In this document: one piece after another, positions 1 through 7,456 of the stretch
How the letters are laid out: each line of letters starts with the position of its first letter
Position numbering within the stretch: position 1 is the first letter of the stretch
Assembly: GCA_905193145.1 (NCBI GenBank)
Contig: CAJJNP010000035.1
Location: 1 to 22,689 of the forward strand
DNA length: 22,689 nucleotides
From: an uncultured Odoribacter sp.
Lineage (GTDB): Bacteria > Bacteroidota > Bacteroidia > Bacteroidales > Marinifilaceae
Direction: 5' to 3'
Position numbers and translations under genes: made by a program
Notes under the pieces: model-generated
The model's input: the letters and a program-made list of their open reading frames with translations, nothing else
Told to the model about the DNA's origin: nothing
The model's database searches: none

Positions 1-1
1 G

Positions 2-279
2 CAGTATTCAGGTGTTGTAAAAATACTCGAAGCCGATATAAAGCTTGATAAAGGCAGCCCTTTTTGCCGATGGAAGACTATCTATCGTTCTTTTATAGAA
101 ATTTATTCACTAAATAAAATATCCTTTTACTTAAGAAATAAGAATGAGATAAAATTCTTACAATAATTGACGGATATGATTTTAGGGTTGTGCAATGCTT
201 ATTTGCTTCAAATGTTACAAGAACCGATTTATATTCAATAGAGAACTTAGGCTGCATTTCTCATCTGTTTTATGGTTAA
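2..279 (+). pseudogene. Possible 3' remnant of a convergent gene, unrecognised
   Basis: This is the only part of the left edge with any coding look. One plus-strand frame is open from position 2 to a stop at 164-166 (it begins QYSGVVKILEADIKLDKG). A second frame is open from about 148 to a stop at 277-279 (it contains DGYDFRVVQCLF and SIENLGCISHLFYG). Joining them needs one extra base near 155-163, so this could be the frameshifted tail of a gene that converges on the capsule operon. I do not recognise the protein, and open stretches of this length can occur by chance in AT-rich DNA. I see no clear terminator between 166 and 311. Confidence 0.22.
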
Positions 280-310
280 GCAATCAGAAATAAACACGGC
301 CTCTTCTCTA

Positions 311-1231
311 TTACTCGCTATTTGTATTATGTGAGGGGGAGGGCAGGTAGTTATATCGTTTAATATACTTCTCCTCTTTCTCCGTATACTTGAAGAGATA
401 CCTCACATATGCCCGTTCCAGCGCGTATGGTATCGTCCAGCAGCATTTAGCAAAAAAGTCCTTTACATTGTTTGATTTCTTACCAAAGAGCCTTGCATAG
501 AATGTGTAGAATCCGTAGATTATATGAATCATTGGGGTCAACTGCTCTCCCTCCGTTTTCCAATTTTTGTAGTTCTGTGCCCGTAGATGAAAACGCTCGA
601 TAGTATGATTCTGGCTATTCGTTCCTCTCATACGAACCTTTAACAATGGTTCTTGAACAAGAGCAATCTTATAGTACTTGGAGAGCTTGGTATAGAGCCG
701 ATCATCTTCGCCATTGCGTACGTCTTCTGGAAAATAAAACTCTCCTTCATTATAAATAGATTTGTCCAACATTACGGCAGGCGTAGCTATTTTTGTTGAG
801 ATGTGCCTTTGTAGGAATATATCTCCATAGTCTCTACTAGAATCGACAGCTATCTTTTTGCCGGTTTTTGGCCACCAATAGTAGAAGCCAACATGACTCC
901 ACTTTGCACTCGTTTCTTCCATGAAGGCCACTTGCTTTTCTAATTTTGAGGGCAACCAAATATCATCGGAATCCTCAAAAGCAATGTAGTCTCCTGTTGC
1001 ATGACGAATACCATTATTTCGAGCAGCAGCAGGACCTGCATTCTCTTGATATACATACTGTATCTTATCGCCATACTTTGCGATAAACTCAGTCATATTC
1101 TCCTTCGAACCGTCGTTCACCAGAATGATCTCATGGATAGGATAAGATTGAGCCAGCACACTCTCTATGGCTTCATATAACCAATCAATATGACTATGAA
1201 ACGGTATAATGACACTTACTGTTTTCATCAT
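311..1231 (-). CDS. GT2 family glycosyltransferase, last gene of the operon
   Basis: A cytoplasmic GT-A glycosyltransferase of family 2, 306 residues, expected to add one sugar to the lipid-linked repeat unit. The N-terminus has the family pattern: first beta strand VSVIIPFHSH, then ESVLAQSYPIHEIILVNDGS, the AGPAAARNNGI segment, and the metal/nucleotide motif IAFEDSDDIWLP near residues 83-94. The C-terminal part is basic and aromatic-rich, as often seen in membrane-associated GT2 enzymes, but no clear membrane segment is present. The start ATG at 1231 overlaps the deacetylase stop (ATGA), so the two are probably translationally coupled. Donor and acceptor cannot be told from sequence. No homopolymer tract is present. 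It is the last recognisable gene before the left edge. Confidence 0.9.
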   Translation of the reverse strand: MMKTVSVIIPFHSHIDWLYEAIESVLAQSYPIHEIILVNDGSKENMTEFIAKYGDKIQYVYQENAGPAAARNNGIRHATGDYIAFEDSDDIWLPSKLEKQVAFMEETSAKWSHVGFYYWWPKTGKKIAVDSSRDYGDIFLQRHISTKIATPAVMLDKSIYNEGEFYFPEDVRNGEDDRLYTKLSKYYKIALVQEPLLKVRMRGTNSQNHTIERFHLRAQNYKNWKTEGEQLTPMIHIIYGFYTFYARLFGKKSNNVKDFFAKCCWTIPYALERAYVRYLFKYTEKEEKYIKRYNYLPSPSHNTNSE

Positions 1232-1929
1232 AATAAATTCAAGAATTCCATGTCGACATTAATCCTTGGCAAATAGTATATCTTCAATAGCGAAGGCTTC
1301 GTGATAGGACAAGCCACAGTACCAAAGGCATATTTATACACATCTCCCGCCAGGTGCTTGTTAGCATAACCACAAGCGTAATACGAACCATACGGAAAAG
1401 CAAACAACTCAACTGGCTTTCCAATCATCTGCTCCAGTTCACATTTGGAATCTTTCAGATCACGTAAGGCCTGTTCCCAACTGAACAAGGCAAACTCTCC
1501 ATGACTAACCCCGTGAGAGCCTATTGTGCAAAGTTCACATTTAGACATTTCAACGAGTTGCTCCTTTGTAATGAAACCATCCTTATTCAAAAGCGATACG
1601 TTCACAAAAAGGGTGAAAGGAATACTTGCTTCTTTCAGCAGAGGATACGCATTGTGATAGAAATTTTCAGGCACATCGTCTATGGTAAGAGCATAAAAAT
1701 CTTTCTCTCGTTCCCAATTCTCCAGGCGGATTGTATTCTTGGATTTCAGCCACACGAGGAATCGTCTGCATTGTTCAGTAGAGATGCGATAGGATTCTGT
1801 CTCTTCATCCTGTATTTCGTCCCCTACCCAATGCAGCATCAGTACTCGTCCTTGCGGAGCAAAGATTTTGGAAACATTTATATGGAATAGATGACAACAT
1901 TTCCCCATGAAACGTCTTAATAATTTCAT
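1228..1929 (-). CDS. Polysaccharide deacetylase (NodB homology) family protein
   Basis: A 233-residue protein of the carbohydrate esterase 4 / polysaccharide deacetylase fold, which removes N- or O-acetyl groups from sugars. Visible motifs are motif 1 as YALTIDDVPENF (catalytic base and metal Asp pair, near residues 82-88), motif 2 as GSHGVSHGEF (two metal-binding His), and motif 3 as LFAFPYGSYY. There is no hydrophobic signal peptide or membrane anchor, so it probably acts in the cytoplasm on the lipid-linked unit or a precursor rather than on the exported polymer. The start shares one base with the upstream stop (TAATG) and its end overlaps the following GT2 gene. It is embedded in a set of acetyltransferases, so it may act opposite one of them; that is inference. 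Confidence 0.85.
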   Translation of the reverse strand: MKLLRRFMGKCCHLFHINVSKIFAPQGRVLMLHWVGDEIQDEETESYRISTEQCRRFLVWLKSKNTIRLENWEREKDFYALTIDDVPENFYHNAYPLLKEASIPFTLFVNVSLLNKDGFITKEQLVEMSKCELCTIGSHGVSHGEFALFSWEQALRDLKDSKCELEQMIGKPVELFAFPYGSYYACGYANKHLAGDVYKYAFGTVACPITKPSLLKIYYLPRINVDMEFLNLL

Positions 1930-2481
1930 TAAATTGGATTTTTTATAAACATCCCAGGATGATTATAATGCAAAATCTTAGCAGGTACGCCACCCACAGT
2001 TGCATTATCAGGCACATCCTTCGTCACAACAGCGTTTGCTCCTACTGTTACATTATTACCAATCTTTATGTCACCAATAATTACAGCCCCAGCACCAACA
2101 AAACAATTATCTCCGATTATCGGGGCTTTTCCTCTGCCATTACCGCCTATTGTCACAAACTGATGCAACGTGCAGTTTTTTCCGATTTTGGCGTTATAGT
2201 GAACAACTATCGGTAAACAATGTGGTAGTTCCAACCCCGGGCCTATAGTGCACATTTCCGAAATCTGGACACCGTACTTTCTTGTTAGTCTAACTCGTTG
2301 AATCTTTGCAAATGTGCGAATAACGCGATTATTCGACTTACAGCACCTGAACCAAAAAATAAATTTTAGACTGGAGTTCCTTGCGAGAAAGACGTTACGA
2401 AAGATGCGCACGAAGGATACCCCCCCCCTCACACCGAGCCATATCGCTAAAAATCAAGTATTTAATATCCATTGATTTCAT
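1929..2481 (-). CDS. Serine acetyltransferase-like hexapeptide acetyltransferase, frame interrupted at a G9 tract (predicted OFF)
   Basis: A left-handed beta-helix acetyltransferase resembling CysE/WcaB-type enzymes, which move acetyl from acetyl-CoA to a hydroxyl. The C-terminal repeats are clear: IGPGLELPHCLPIVVHYNAKIG, VTIGGNG, IIGDNCFVGAGAVIIGDIKIG and the ending VVTKDVPDNATVGGVPAKI. The natural start appears to be the ATG at 2481-2479, which overlaps the upstream stop (ATGA) and reads MKSMDIKYLIFSDMARCEG. It then enters nine G at 2428-2420 and stops after 28 codons. With eight (or eleven) G it would continue as GGVSFVRIFRNVFLARN to the same end, giving 183 residues. In the present sequence only a GTG at 2432, immediately before the tract, opens the main frame (167 residues), so weak expression of a shorter form is possible. 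Natural phase variation or a homopolymer sequencing error could explain it. Confidence 0.85.
2420..2428 (-). repeat. Poly-G tract of 9 (C9 on plus strand), probable phase-variation switch
   Basis: Nine consecutive G on the coding strand at nucleotides 54-62 of the acetyltransferase gene that begins at 2481, in the context TGTGA-G9-TATCC. At this length the ATG frame ends after 28 codons; G8 or G11 restores the full enzyme. Mononucleotide G tracts of this size are classic slipped-strand mispairing sites. Confidence 0.85.
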
Positions 2482-3596
2482 TTACCCTCAAACACTTTTT
2501 TAATGAGATTCAACTGATAGTGTGGATTCCAATAGTCATCAATCTCCTTGTAGCATGTCCTACGAACCTCCTCACGGCAACCGCTTTTTAAAGCAAACCA
2601 CCGCGAGATACTACGAGCAAGGTCATCAACGTTGTCATATTCAAAGAAGTCTCCCGTCTGTCCAGGAATGATTGACTCAAACTCAGGCATCTGCCGCTTA
2701 AAGTTATTGTGGGAAATAGCAGGACAACCGAACATCAGCACATGCATTGCTGTAAGTCCGATATTGCCAGGAGCTACACAAAGGTCTGCATTATATATGA
2801 GTTCGGCATTCGTTTTCTCATCGAAGCATGCACCGTAGAACCACGTATTATCCCGAAGTTGATATTTAGCAACTTCTGCTTCCAATAATTGACGCATTTC
2901 ACCATCCCCAACAAAAGCGATATTATAGTTCTCGCCCTTTTGCTTGAGAATGCCTACGGCCTTTACAATCTGATCAAGTTTCTTGACGGAAGTTAAACGG
3001 CCAATGAAGACGACTGTTGGAAAGTCATTCTTGAAATGCTCTTTGTAAATATTAGACTCAACTATGCTATTGCGAAGTTCCAACTGCTTATCGTAATCAA
3101 GCGAGTTCCTAATAACATGAAGTTTTCTAGCATCGAAGCCATTCTTAATCATTTCACTTTTGGCATAGTTTCCATATAAGAAGAAACCATCCACCTTTTT
3201 GAAGAAAAATTTTTTGACGATCTTTTGAAAACGAGATTCCTTGCCATACCATCCATGAGTCCATAGATAAATCTTGGAATAATTCATACCCTTTCCCATT
3301 CTCTGAAGGAGCCACCACTCAGATAAACTTCGAATAACTCCTGGGCAAATAATAGCGTCATACCGCTGAAGGTTTAGCTTCTTGATTCCTTTATAGTACA
3401 CGACTGTGCCTAGAACTTTCGTCTCTTCCATGGATAGGTCACAATGCTTGAGCAAAGAGTAATCGAACAACTTCAGATTACGCTTCGCATTACCACAGAA
3501 GAACCAATCCACATCCAGTTCTTTGTCCATCAACTTATATATCGCTTCCCTATATGATGGTGCATAAGGGAAGAGCATCGCAATTTTCTTTGCCAT
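2478..3596 (-). CDS. GT4-type (GT-B fold) glycosyltransferase
   Basis: A 372-residue retaining glycosyltransferase of the glycosyl transferases group 1 type, acting at the cytoplasmic face on the lipid-linked oligosaccharide. The C-terminal half carries the family signature: VVFIGRLTSVKKLDQIVKA near residue 193, FVGDGEMRQLLEAEV, then the nucleotide-sugar region ADLCVAPGNIGLTAMHVLMFGCPAISH. The usual EGxxxxxxEA pattern appears here as GNIGLTAMHVLMFGCP, so the conserved Glu pair is not in its standard form; specificity is unknown. It is preceded by an 89-bp gap after the CapA-like gene, in which I see no other gene. Its TGA stop overlaps the ATG of the next acetyltransferase at 2481. Confidence 0.85.
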   Translation of the reverse strand: MAKKIAMLFPYAPSYREAIYKLMDKELDVDWFFCGNAKRNLKLFDYSLLKHCDLSMEETKVLGTVVYYKGIKKLNLQRYDAIICPGVIRSLSEWWLLQRMGKGMNYSKIYLWTHGWYGKESRFQKIVKKFFFKKVDGFFLYGNYAKSEMIKNGFDARKLHVIRNSLDYDKQLELRNSIVESNIYKEHFKNDFPTVVFIGRLTSVKKLDQIVKAVGILKQKGENYNIAFVGDGEMRQLLEAEVAKYQLRDNTWFYGACFDEKTNAELIYNADLCVAPGNIGLTAMHVLMFGCPAISHNNFKRQMPEFESIIPGQTGDFFEYDNVDDLARSISRWFALKSGCREEVRRTCYKEIDDYWNPHYQLNLIKKVFEGK

Positions 3597-3685
3597 ATAA
3601 TTACATTTCTATTTCGGCTTTGGCAGACAGCATCGAATTGCAATGTGTCGCATCCACTTATGCTATTAGAAATCTATATTTGATG

Positions 3686-4789
3686 TTACTGCATTCTTAA
3701 CATCCTCTCAATTGCCCACCGATGGCTTTCGCATTGAAAATTATTGAGCATCATCGGGATATCCGGACCTTTCAGCAAACCATAGGCTGCATGAGAAAGA
3801 ACGTGTATGTTGGTAGTTGGAGCAATCGCTGCCAAACCTCTGAGCAGGTAGAGTTTATATTCTGGCCAAAGAGCTTTGAGGTCCCTATTCAAATAATCCC
3901 AATACTTGTCTTCATTGCTCAAGAGTTCGCACAAGTAGTCATTGTACTTCTTACATTCCATACTTTCATCATGTTCAAGACTAAATTTTGAGAATTTTGT
4001 ATTATGCACATCGAAGGAAAGATTCTTGTTCTCATCGATGTTCATCTCAACTACCAAACCCTTATACCAATTTGCTCCATGCTGACTAGAGAAGAGTTGG
4101 AAGAAAAAGTTGCCAAGGCTGTAGTAGATCATTTTCCCCTTGTACTCTTCCCATCCTTGTGGAGTATGTGGATGAGATGCGATAACTGCGTCGGCTCCCA
4201 TGTCGACAAACTCCCTGTAGCGAGCTCTCCACTCTGGAAGAGGAACGACCATATCTTCCACACCTGCATGAGGAAGCACAACCAAAACATCACACACCTT
4301 CTTTGCATTCAGGATGGTCTTATTTACCATAGGATGATTGATCCATGCAGTACCGTAATCCAATGACGTTGCATCGAGCCCTAAAGCACCAAACTCCTTG
4401 TGAACCAAGCATAAGAGGCCAACATTAACACCATCTTTCTCTATAACATGCAGACGGTATGCGTCATCAAAACAGCCTGCACCAATGATACGTGTTTCAC
4501 CCTTGAATGCCTTAATAGACGCCTCACATCCTTCCTGATCTTGATCCATCATGTGATTGTTCGCCAGCATGATAATATTGACGCCAAGATTTTCAATGAA
4601 TGCTGGAGAGTCTTCTGATTGAGTCAACGAAGGCCCACTTTTGCATATCGGCTTTCCCACACCTCTCACAGGGGCTTCAAAATTGACTGCCACATAATCT
4701 GCATCTTTAAACAAATTCTGTAGTCGCAGGTCAACCTGTATGCTTTTAGGATCTTGGCTTACGAAATCGCCACAAAAAATAAACTTCAT
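3686..4789 (-). CDS. CapA family protein (PGA_cap, metallophosphoesterase-like)
   Basis: A 367-residue member of the CapA/PgsA family, named for poly-gamma-glutamate capsule proteins and built on a calcineurin-like metallophosphoesterase fold. Metal-ligand style motifs are in order: FIFCGDFV at the N-terminus, VNFEAPV near residue 35, MLANNHMMDQDQEG near residue 76, LPHAGVED, ASHPHTPQGWEEYKGKMIY and YSLGNFFF. There is no signal peptide or N-terminal membrane anchor, unlike Bacillus CapA, so this version should be cytoplasmic. The gene follows the TupA-like ATP-grasp gene after 8 bases, and together they suggest attachment or handling of an amino-acid or peptide substituent on the glycan. That role is inference; the reaction of CapA homologues in glycan loci is not established. 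Confidence 0.87.
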   Translation of the reverse strand: MKFIFCGDFVSQDPKSIQVDLRLQNLFKDADYVAVNFEAPVRGVGKPICKSGPSLTQSEDSPAFIENLGVNIIMLANNHMMDQDQEGCEASIKAFKGETRIIGAGCFDDAYRLHVIEKDGVNVGLLCLVHKEFGALGLDATSLDYGTAWINHPMVNKTILNAKKVCDVLVVLPHAGVEDMVVPLPEWRARYREFVDMGADAVIASHPHTPQGWEEYKGKMIYYSLGNFFFQLFSSQHGANWYKGLVVEMNIDENKNLSFDVHNTKFSKFSLEHDESMECKKYNDYLCELLSNEDKYWDYLNRDLKALWPEYKLYLLRGLAAIAPTTNIHVLSHAAYGLLKGPDIPMMLNNFQCESHRWAIERMLRMQ

Positions 4790-4797
4790 ACTGAAGA

Positions 4798-5679
4798 TTA
4801 TTCGTCAAACTTACGCCCGAGGATTTCTACCCCCTCGTTCGAGTATGAATTCATGATGCCACCCCACGGGCTGAATGTCAGCTCACCGAAATAAATCTTT
4901 CCATCGAAATCGTAGAGATCTACTCTGACAAATTCGAAGTCGCTGGAGAGTGTTTCTGCAAGGGTTACCATCTCGATCAAGTGTTCAGGTTTTGGCGGCA
5001 TGCTTGCTGGCATAAATTCAGGCTTGGTGTAAGGGAGTTGTTGCCAGTTAGTGTCCAATGTGCAATATTTAGCTCCGGACTCACGCCCGCATACCACGAA
5101 TACATCTGCCACCTTGCCTTTGATGCAGTGGAACTTATAGTCAGTAGGAAGAGTAGCACCATCACCCATCAGTTCCTCTGCTAGAATCATCGGCTTAATG
5201 GCGCAATAATGAGGCTCTGTATTACGAAGATGTGAGACTTCCAGAAGAGTTGCATCCATATTCTTGACGACAGTAAGAATATCTATCTTTGACTTATCAG
5301 TACAAATATAGTGTCCACCACTACCGTTATTTGCTTTTAGGATGAAGCGGTTAGGCAGTTGGTCAAAAGGAATCTGACTGGCATTCTCCCAAGCACCAAA
5401 CTGCTTCAGGAGAATCCCTTCAAGCCCCTTCGCCTTCACATACTCACGCACCTTCACTTTATCTGCATAATCCGCATACTTCAAGAAATCCTTCGAGAGC
5501 ATTGATGAAAGAATTCTCTCCGACAGATCTTTAGGATGCTTGAAATTAGGCAGATGTCCACGGTGACGATAATAACGGATAGTGTAATTCACGCGCTGTC
5601 CCAACACATTAGCGATAATGTTCGCTAATTTAGAATTCAACTGGCTTCTCCAATTGCCTTTATCTTCAACTACTGGCAT
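4798..5679 (-). CDS. TupA-like ATP-grasp family protein
   Basis: A 293-residue ATP-grasp protein related to TupA, the teichuronopeptide synthesis protein of alkaliphilic Bacillus. It probably forms an amide or ester bond between a carboxylate (amino acid, or a uronic acid on the glycan) and an amine or hydroxyl using ATP. Evidence is the segment YADKVKVREYVKAKGLEG, the ATP-binding loop FILKANNGSGGHYICTDK near residues 112-129, DYKFHCIKGKVADVFVVCGR, and the metal-site region FVRVDLYDFDGKIYFGELT followed by FSPWGG. The start lies one base after the stop of the upstream glycosyltransferase, so it is tightly co-translated. Since UDP-ManNAcA and probably UDP-GlcA are made by this locus, amidation of a uronic acid with an amino acid is a reasonable guess. 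Confidence 0.85.
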   Translation of the reverse strand: MPVVEDKGNWRSQLNSKLANIIANVLGQRVNYTIRYYRHRGHLPNFKHPKDLSERILSSMLSKDFLKYADYADKVKVREYVKAKGLEGILLKQFGAWENASQIPFDQLPNRFILKANNGSGGHYICTDKSKIDILTVVKNMDATLLEVSHLRNTEPHYCAIKPMILAEELMGDGATLPTDYKFHCIKGKVADVFVVCGRESGAKYCTLDTNWQQLPYTKPEFMPASMPPKPEHLIEMVTLAETLSSDFEFVRVDLYDFDGKIYFGELTFSPWGGIMNSYSNEGVEILGRKFDE

Positions 5680-5680
5680 A

Positions 5681-6907
5681 TTAATTTAGTTTGGTATAAT
5701 ACATGTAGAATTTGATTGCACAAGGCAAAACTTCTTTCATGTGATTTTCGATGAGATTGCATTTATCGAGCATTTTGAAACGCCACACGACCTTTCTAAA
5801 TGCAGACTTTGTTATTGCCGTCCTTTGCTTATGAGTTGCAGAATTCTCAATTATAACAGAGTGAATACGCTTTCTCCAAACGGGGAAACTCAACTCCTCA
5901 ATAAAAGTTTTATAGGACTCCTCATATACTCTCTTATAGTTCTCATGATTCTTAACAATATCAGAAAGCCGATCAACAAATGCCTTTACATCCTTGTGAG
6001 GGATAACGTAGCCATTTATTCCGTTTCGAATAATCTCCTGATTTGCAATTTTGAAGTCTGACACTACTGGAATACAACCTATTCTCATTGCCTCCAACAA
6101 AGCCATTGGAAAACCTTCTCTTCGAGAAGGAGCAAGGAATACATTACATGAGGCTATGATTTCCGCTGCTTTCTGTTGAGGGATAAGACCAGTTACTATC
6201 ACTCTTTCATCTTCTGGCAATACCTGGCGAATATCATCAAACGGTTGGAATTTCTTAAGCGGAGGAGTCGTAATACCTAACCAATAGAACTCGAAAGGCA
6301 AGTCTGTTTTACACAACTTATGTACAATAGGAACCACAAGGTCTGGAGATTTGCTTGCTGCAGACCCTCCGGCAAAAACAATCTTTACTTTGTCAGCTGC
6401 CATCTTGGACTTTTTCATAGCCTCTGCTTCAGGATTATCTGCAACAGAATTGAACACTACCTTGATTTTGTCGTTATTCTTTATACCGAAGCGATGGCTG
6501 ATGTAATCCTTACAACTGCTGGACAATGCTATAATATTGTCAATATACTCGTTATTGAAGGCTGCATTATCGCAATCCATCGTACCCAATGAATGAGATA
6601 CTGTAATCAAACGTGTCTTATCATCTACAAATGCCGCTAACAACGACATGATATGTGAATTACTATTGATTATCACATCATAGTTCTCAACCTGCAATTT
6701 GTTCAGAAGTTCAGACGCATCTTCAAAATTATAGATATTGATTCCGGTTATAGAATATATCTTTGCATATCCTCTATACGACTCAATATTTTCATCGACC
6801 AATAAATGCATCTCATTCTCCACATTCAAAAGGCGACAAAGCTCTCTATTGAAGGAAGGAATGCCCGCATTAGGTGTTACGGATGAGGTCGCTAATAGTA
6901 TTTTCAC
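5681..6907 (-). CDS. GT4 family glycosyltransferase
   Basis: A 408-residue GT-B glycosyltransferase. The N-terminus MKILLATSSVTPNAGIPSFN is the typical glycine-containing donor/acceptor entry of GT4 enzymes. The C-terminal domain shows KIVFAGGSAASKSPDLVVP, then VTGLIPQQKAAEIIASCNV and the signature FLAPSRREGFPMALLEAMRI, which carries the conserved E(x)7E pattern, followed by GCIPVVSDF. It should transfer a sugar from a nucleotide donor to the growing lipid-linked repeat. The ATG at 6907 directly follows the previous stop (6908), which points to translational coupling. The last 60 residues are basic and aromatic, as expected for membrane association. Sugar specificity is not visible. Confidence 0.9.
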   Translation of the reverse strand: MKILLATSSVTPNAGIPSFNRELCRLLNVENEMHLLVDENIESYRGYAKIYSITGINIYNFEDASELLNKLQVENYDVIINSNSHIMSLLAAFVDDKTRLITVSHSLGTMDCDNAAFNNEYIDNIIALSSSCKDYISHRFGIKNNDKIKVVFNSVADNPEAEAMKKSKMAADKVKIVFAGGSAASKSPDLVVPIVHKLCKTDLPFEFYWLGITTPPLKKFQPFDDIRQVLPEDERVIVTGLIPQQKAAEIIASCNVFLAPSRREGFPMALLEAMRIGCIPVVSDFKIANQEIIRNGINGYVIPHKDVKAFVDRLSDIVKNHENYKRVYEESYKTFIEELSFPVWRKRIHSVIIENSATHKQRTAITKSAFRKVVWRFKMLDKCNLIENHMKEVLPCAIKFYMYYTKLN

Positions 6908-7450
6908 CTATTTTCTACTTTTTATTAGTTTTGCAGGATTTCCACCTACAACGGAATACGGCGGAAAGTCCTTGGTTAGAACTGATGCCATTGCTATGAT
7001 GGATCCGTCTGCAATAGTTCTTCCAGGAGTCATATGTACATCTCTGCCAATCCATACATCATTACCTATTTGAGTAGTCTTTTTTTCTGTACTTCCTTGT
7101 AATGCCATTGGTAGAGACACATCAGAGACATCATGATTAACATCGAGAATAAAGCAATTGGGGCCCATCATTACATAATCCCCTATGATTGTTCCGTTGG
7201 GGATTTGGGCATTTATTCCGATACCGGAATAGTCGCCAATCTCAATATCTACTCCTGAAGCAAAATAAGCTTTACGCTCAATGTTCACATGCTTCCCACA
7301 CCTCTTAAATATCTGTTTACAAATTAGGTAACGAATTTCACCCCCTATATTGCCAAATGTGTTGGATTTAGGTAAATACCGAGCGAAGCCATAGTACAAA
7401 ACCAAATAGAATATCTGCTTTATCTTGATTTCTTTTCCTTTAATTCTCAT
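6908..7450 (-). CDS. Hexapeptide-repeat (LbH) O-acetyltransferase
   Basis: A 180-residue acyltransferase of the left-handed beta-helix type, closest in layout to maltose/galactoside/WcaF-like acetyltransferases. Hexapeptide turns run from about residue 55: VNIERKAYFASGVDIEIGDY, GIGINAQIPNGTIIGDYVMMG, the catalytic-His region FILDVNHD, then IGNDVWIGRDVHMTPGRTI and the ending VVGGNPAKLIKSRK. It is expected to O-acetylate a sugar of the repeat unit in the cytoplasm using acetyl-CoA. No G tract longer than five is present, so unlike three other acyl/acetyltransferase genes here it does not look phase variable. It lies 6 bases after the upstream glycosyltransferase gene. Confidence 0.88.
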   Translation of the reverse strand: MRIKGKEIKIKQIFYLVLYYGFARYLPKSNTFGNIGGEIRYLICKQIFKRCGKHVNIERKAYFASGVDIEIGDYSGIGINAQIPNGTIIGDYVMMGPNCFILDVNHDVSDVSLPMALQGSTEKKTTQIGNDVWIGRDVHMTPGRTIADGSIIAMASVLTKDFPPYSVVGGNPAKLIKSRK

Positions 7451-7456
7451 AGCGCA

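Noticed and set aside
4830..4834. Short C5 run in the ATP-grasp gene, and a similar C5 run at 7341-7345
   Set aside because: Runs of five are common and both are in frame; too short to be likely slippage sites.
7080..7086. Run of seven T in the acetyltransferase gene 6908-7450
   Set aside because: It encodes Lys codons in frame within AT-rich coding sequence and has no sign of frame disruption.
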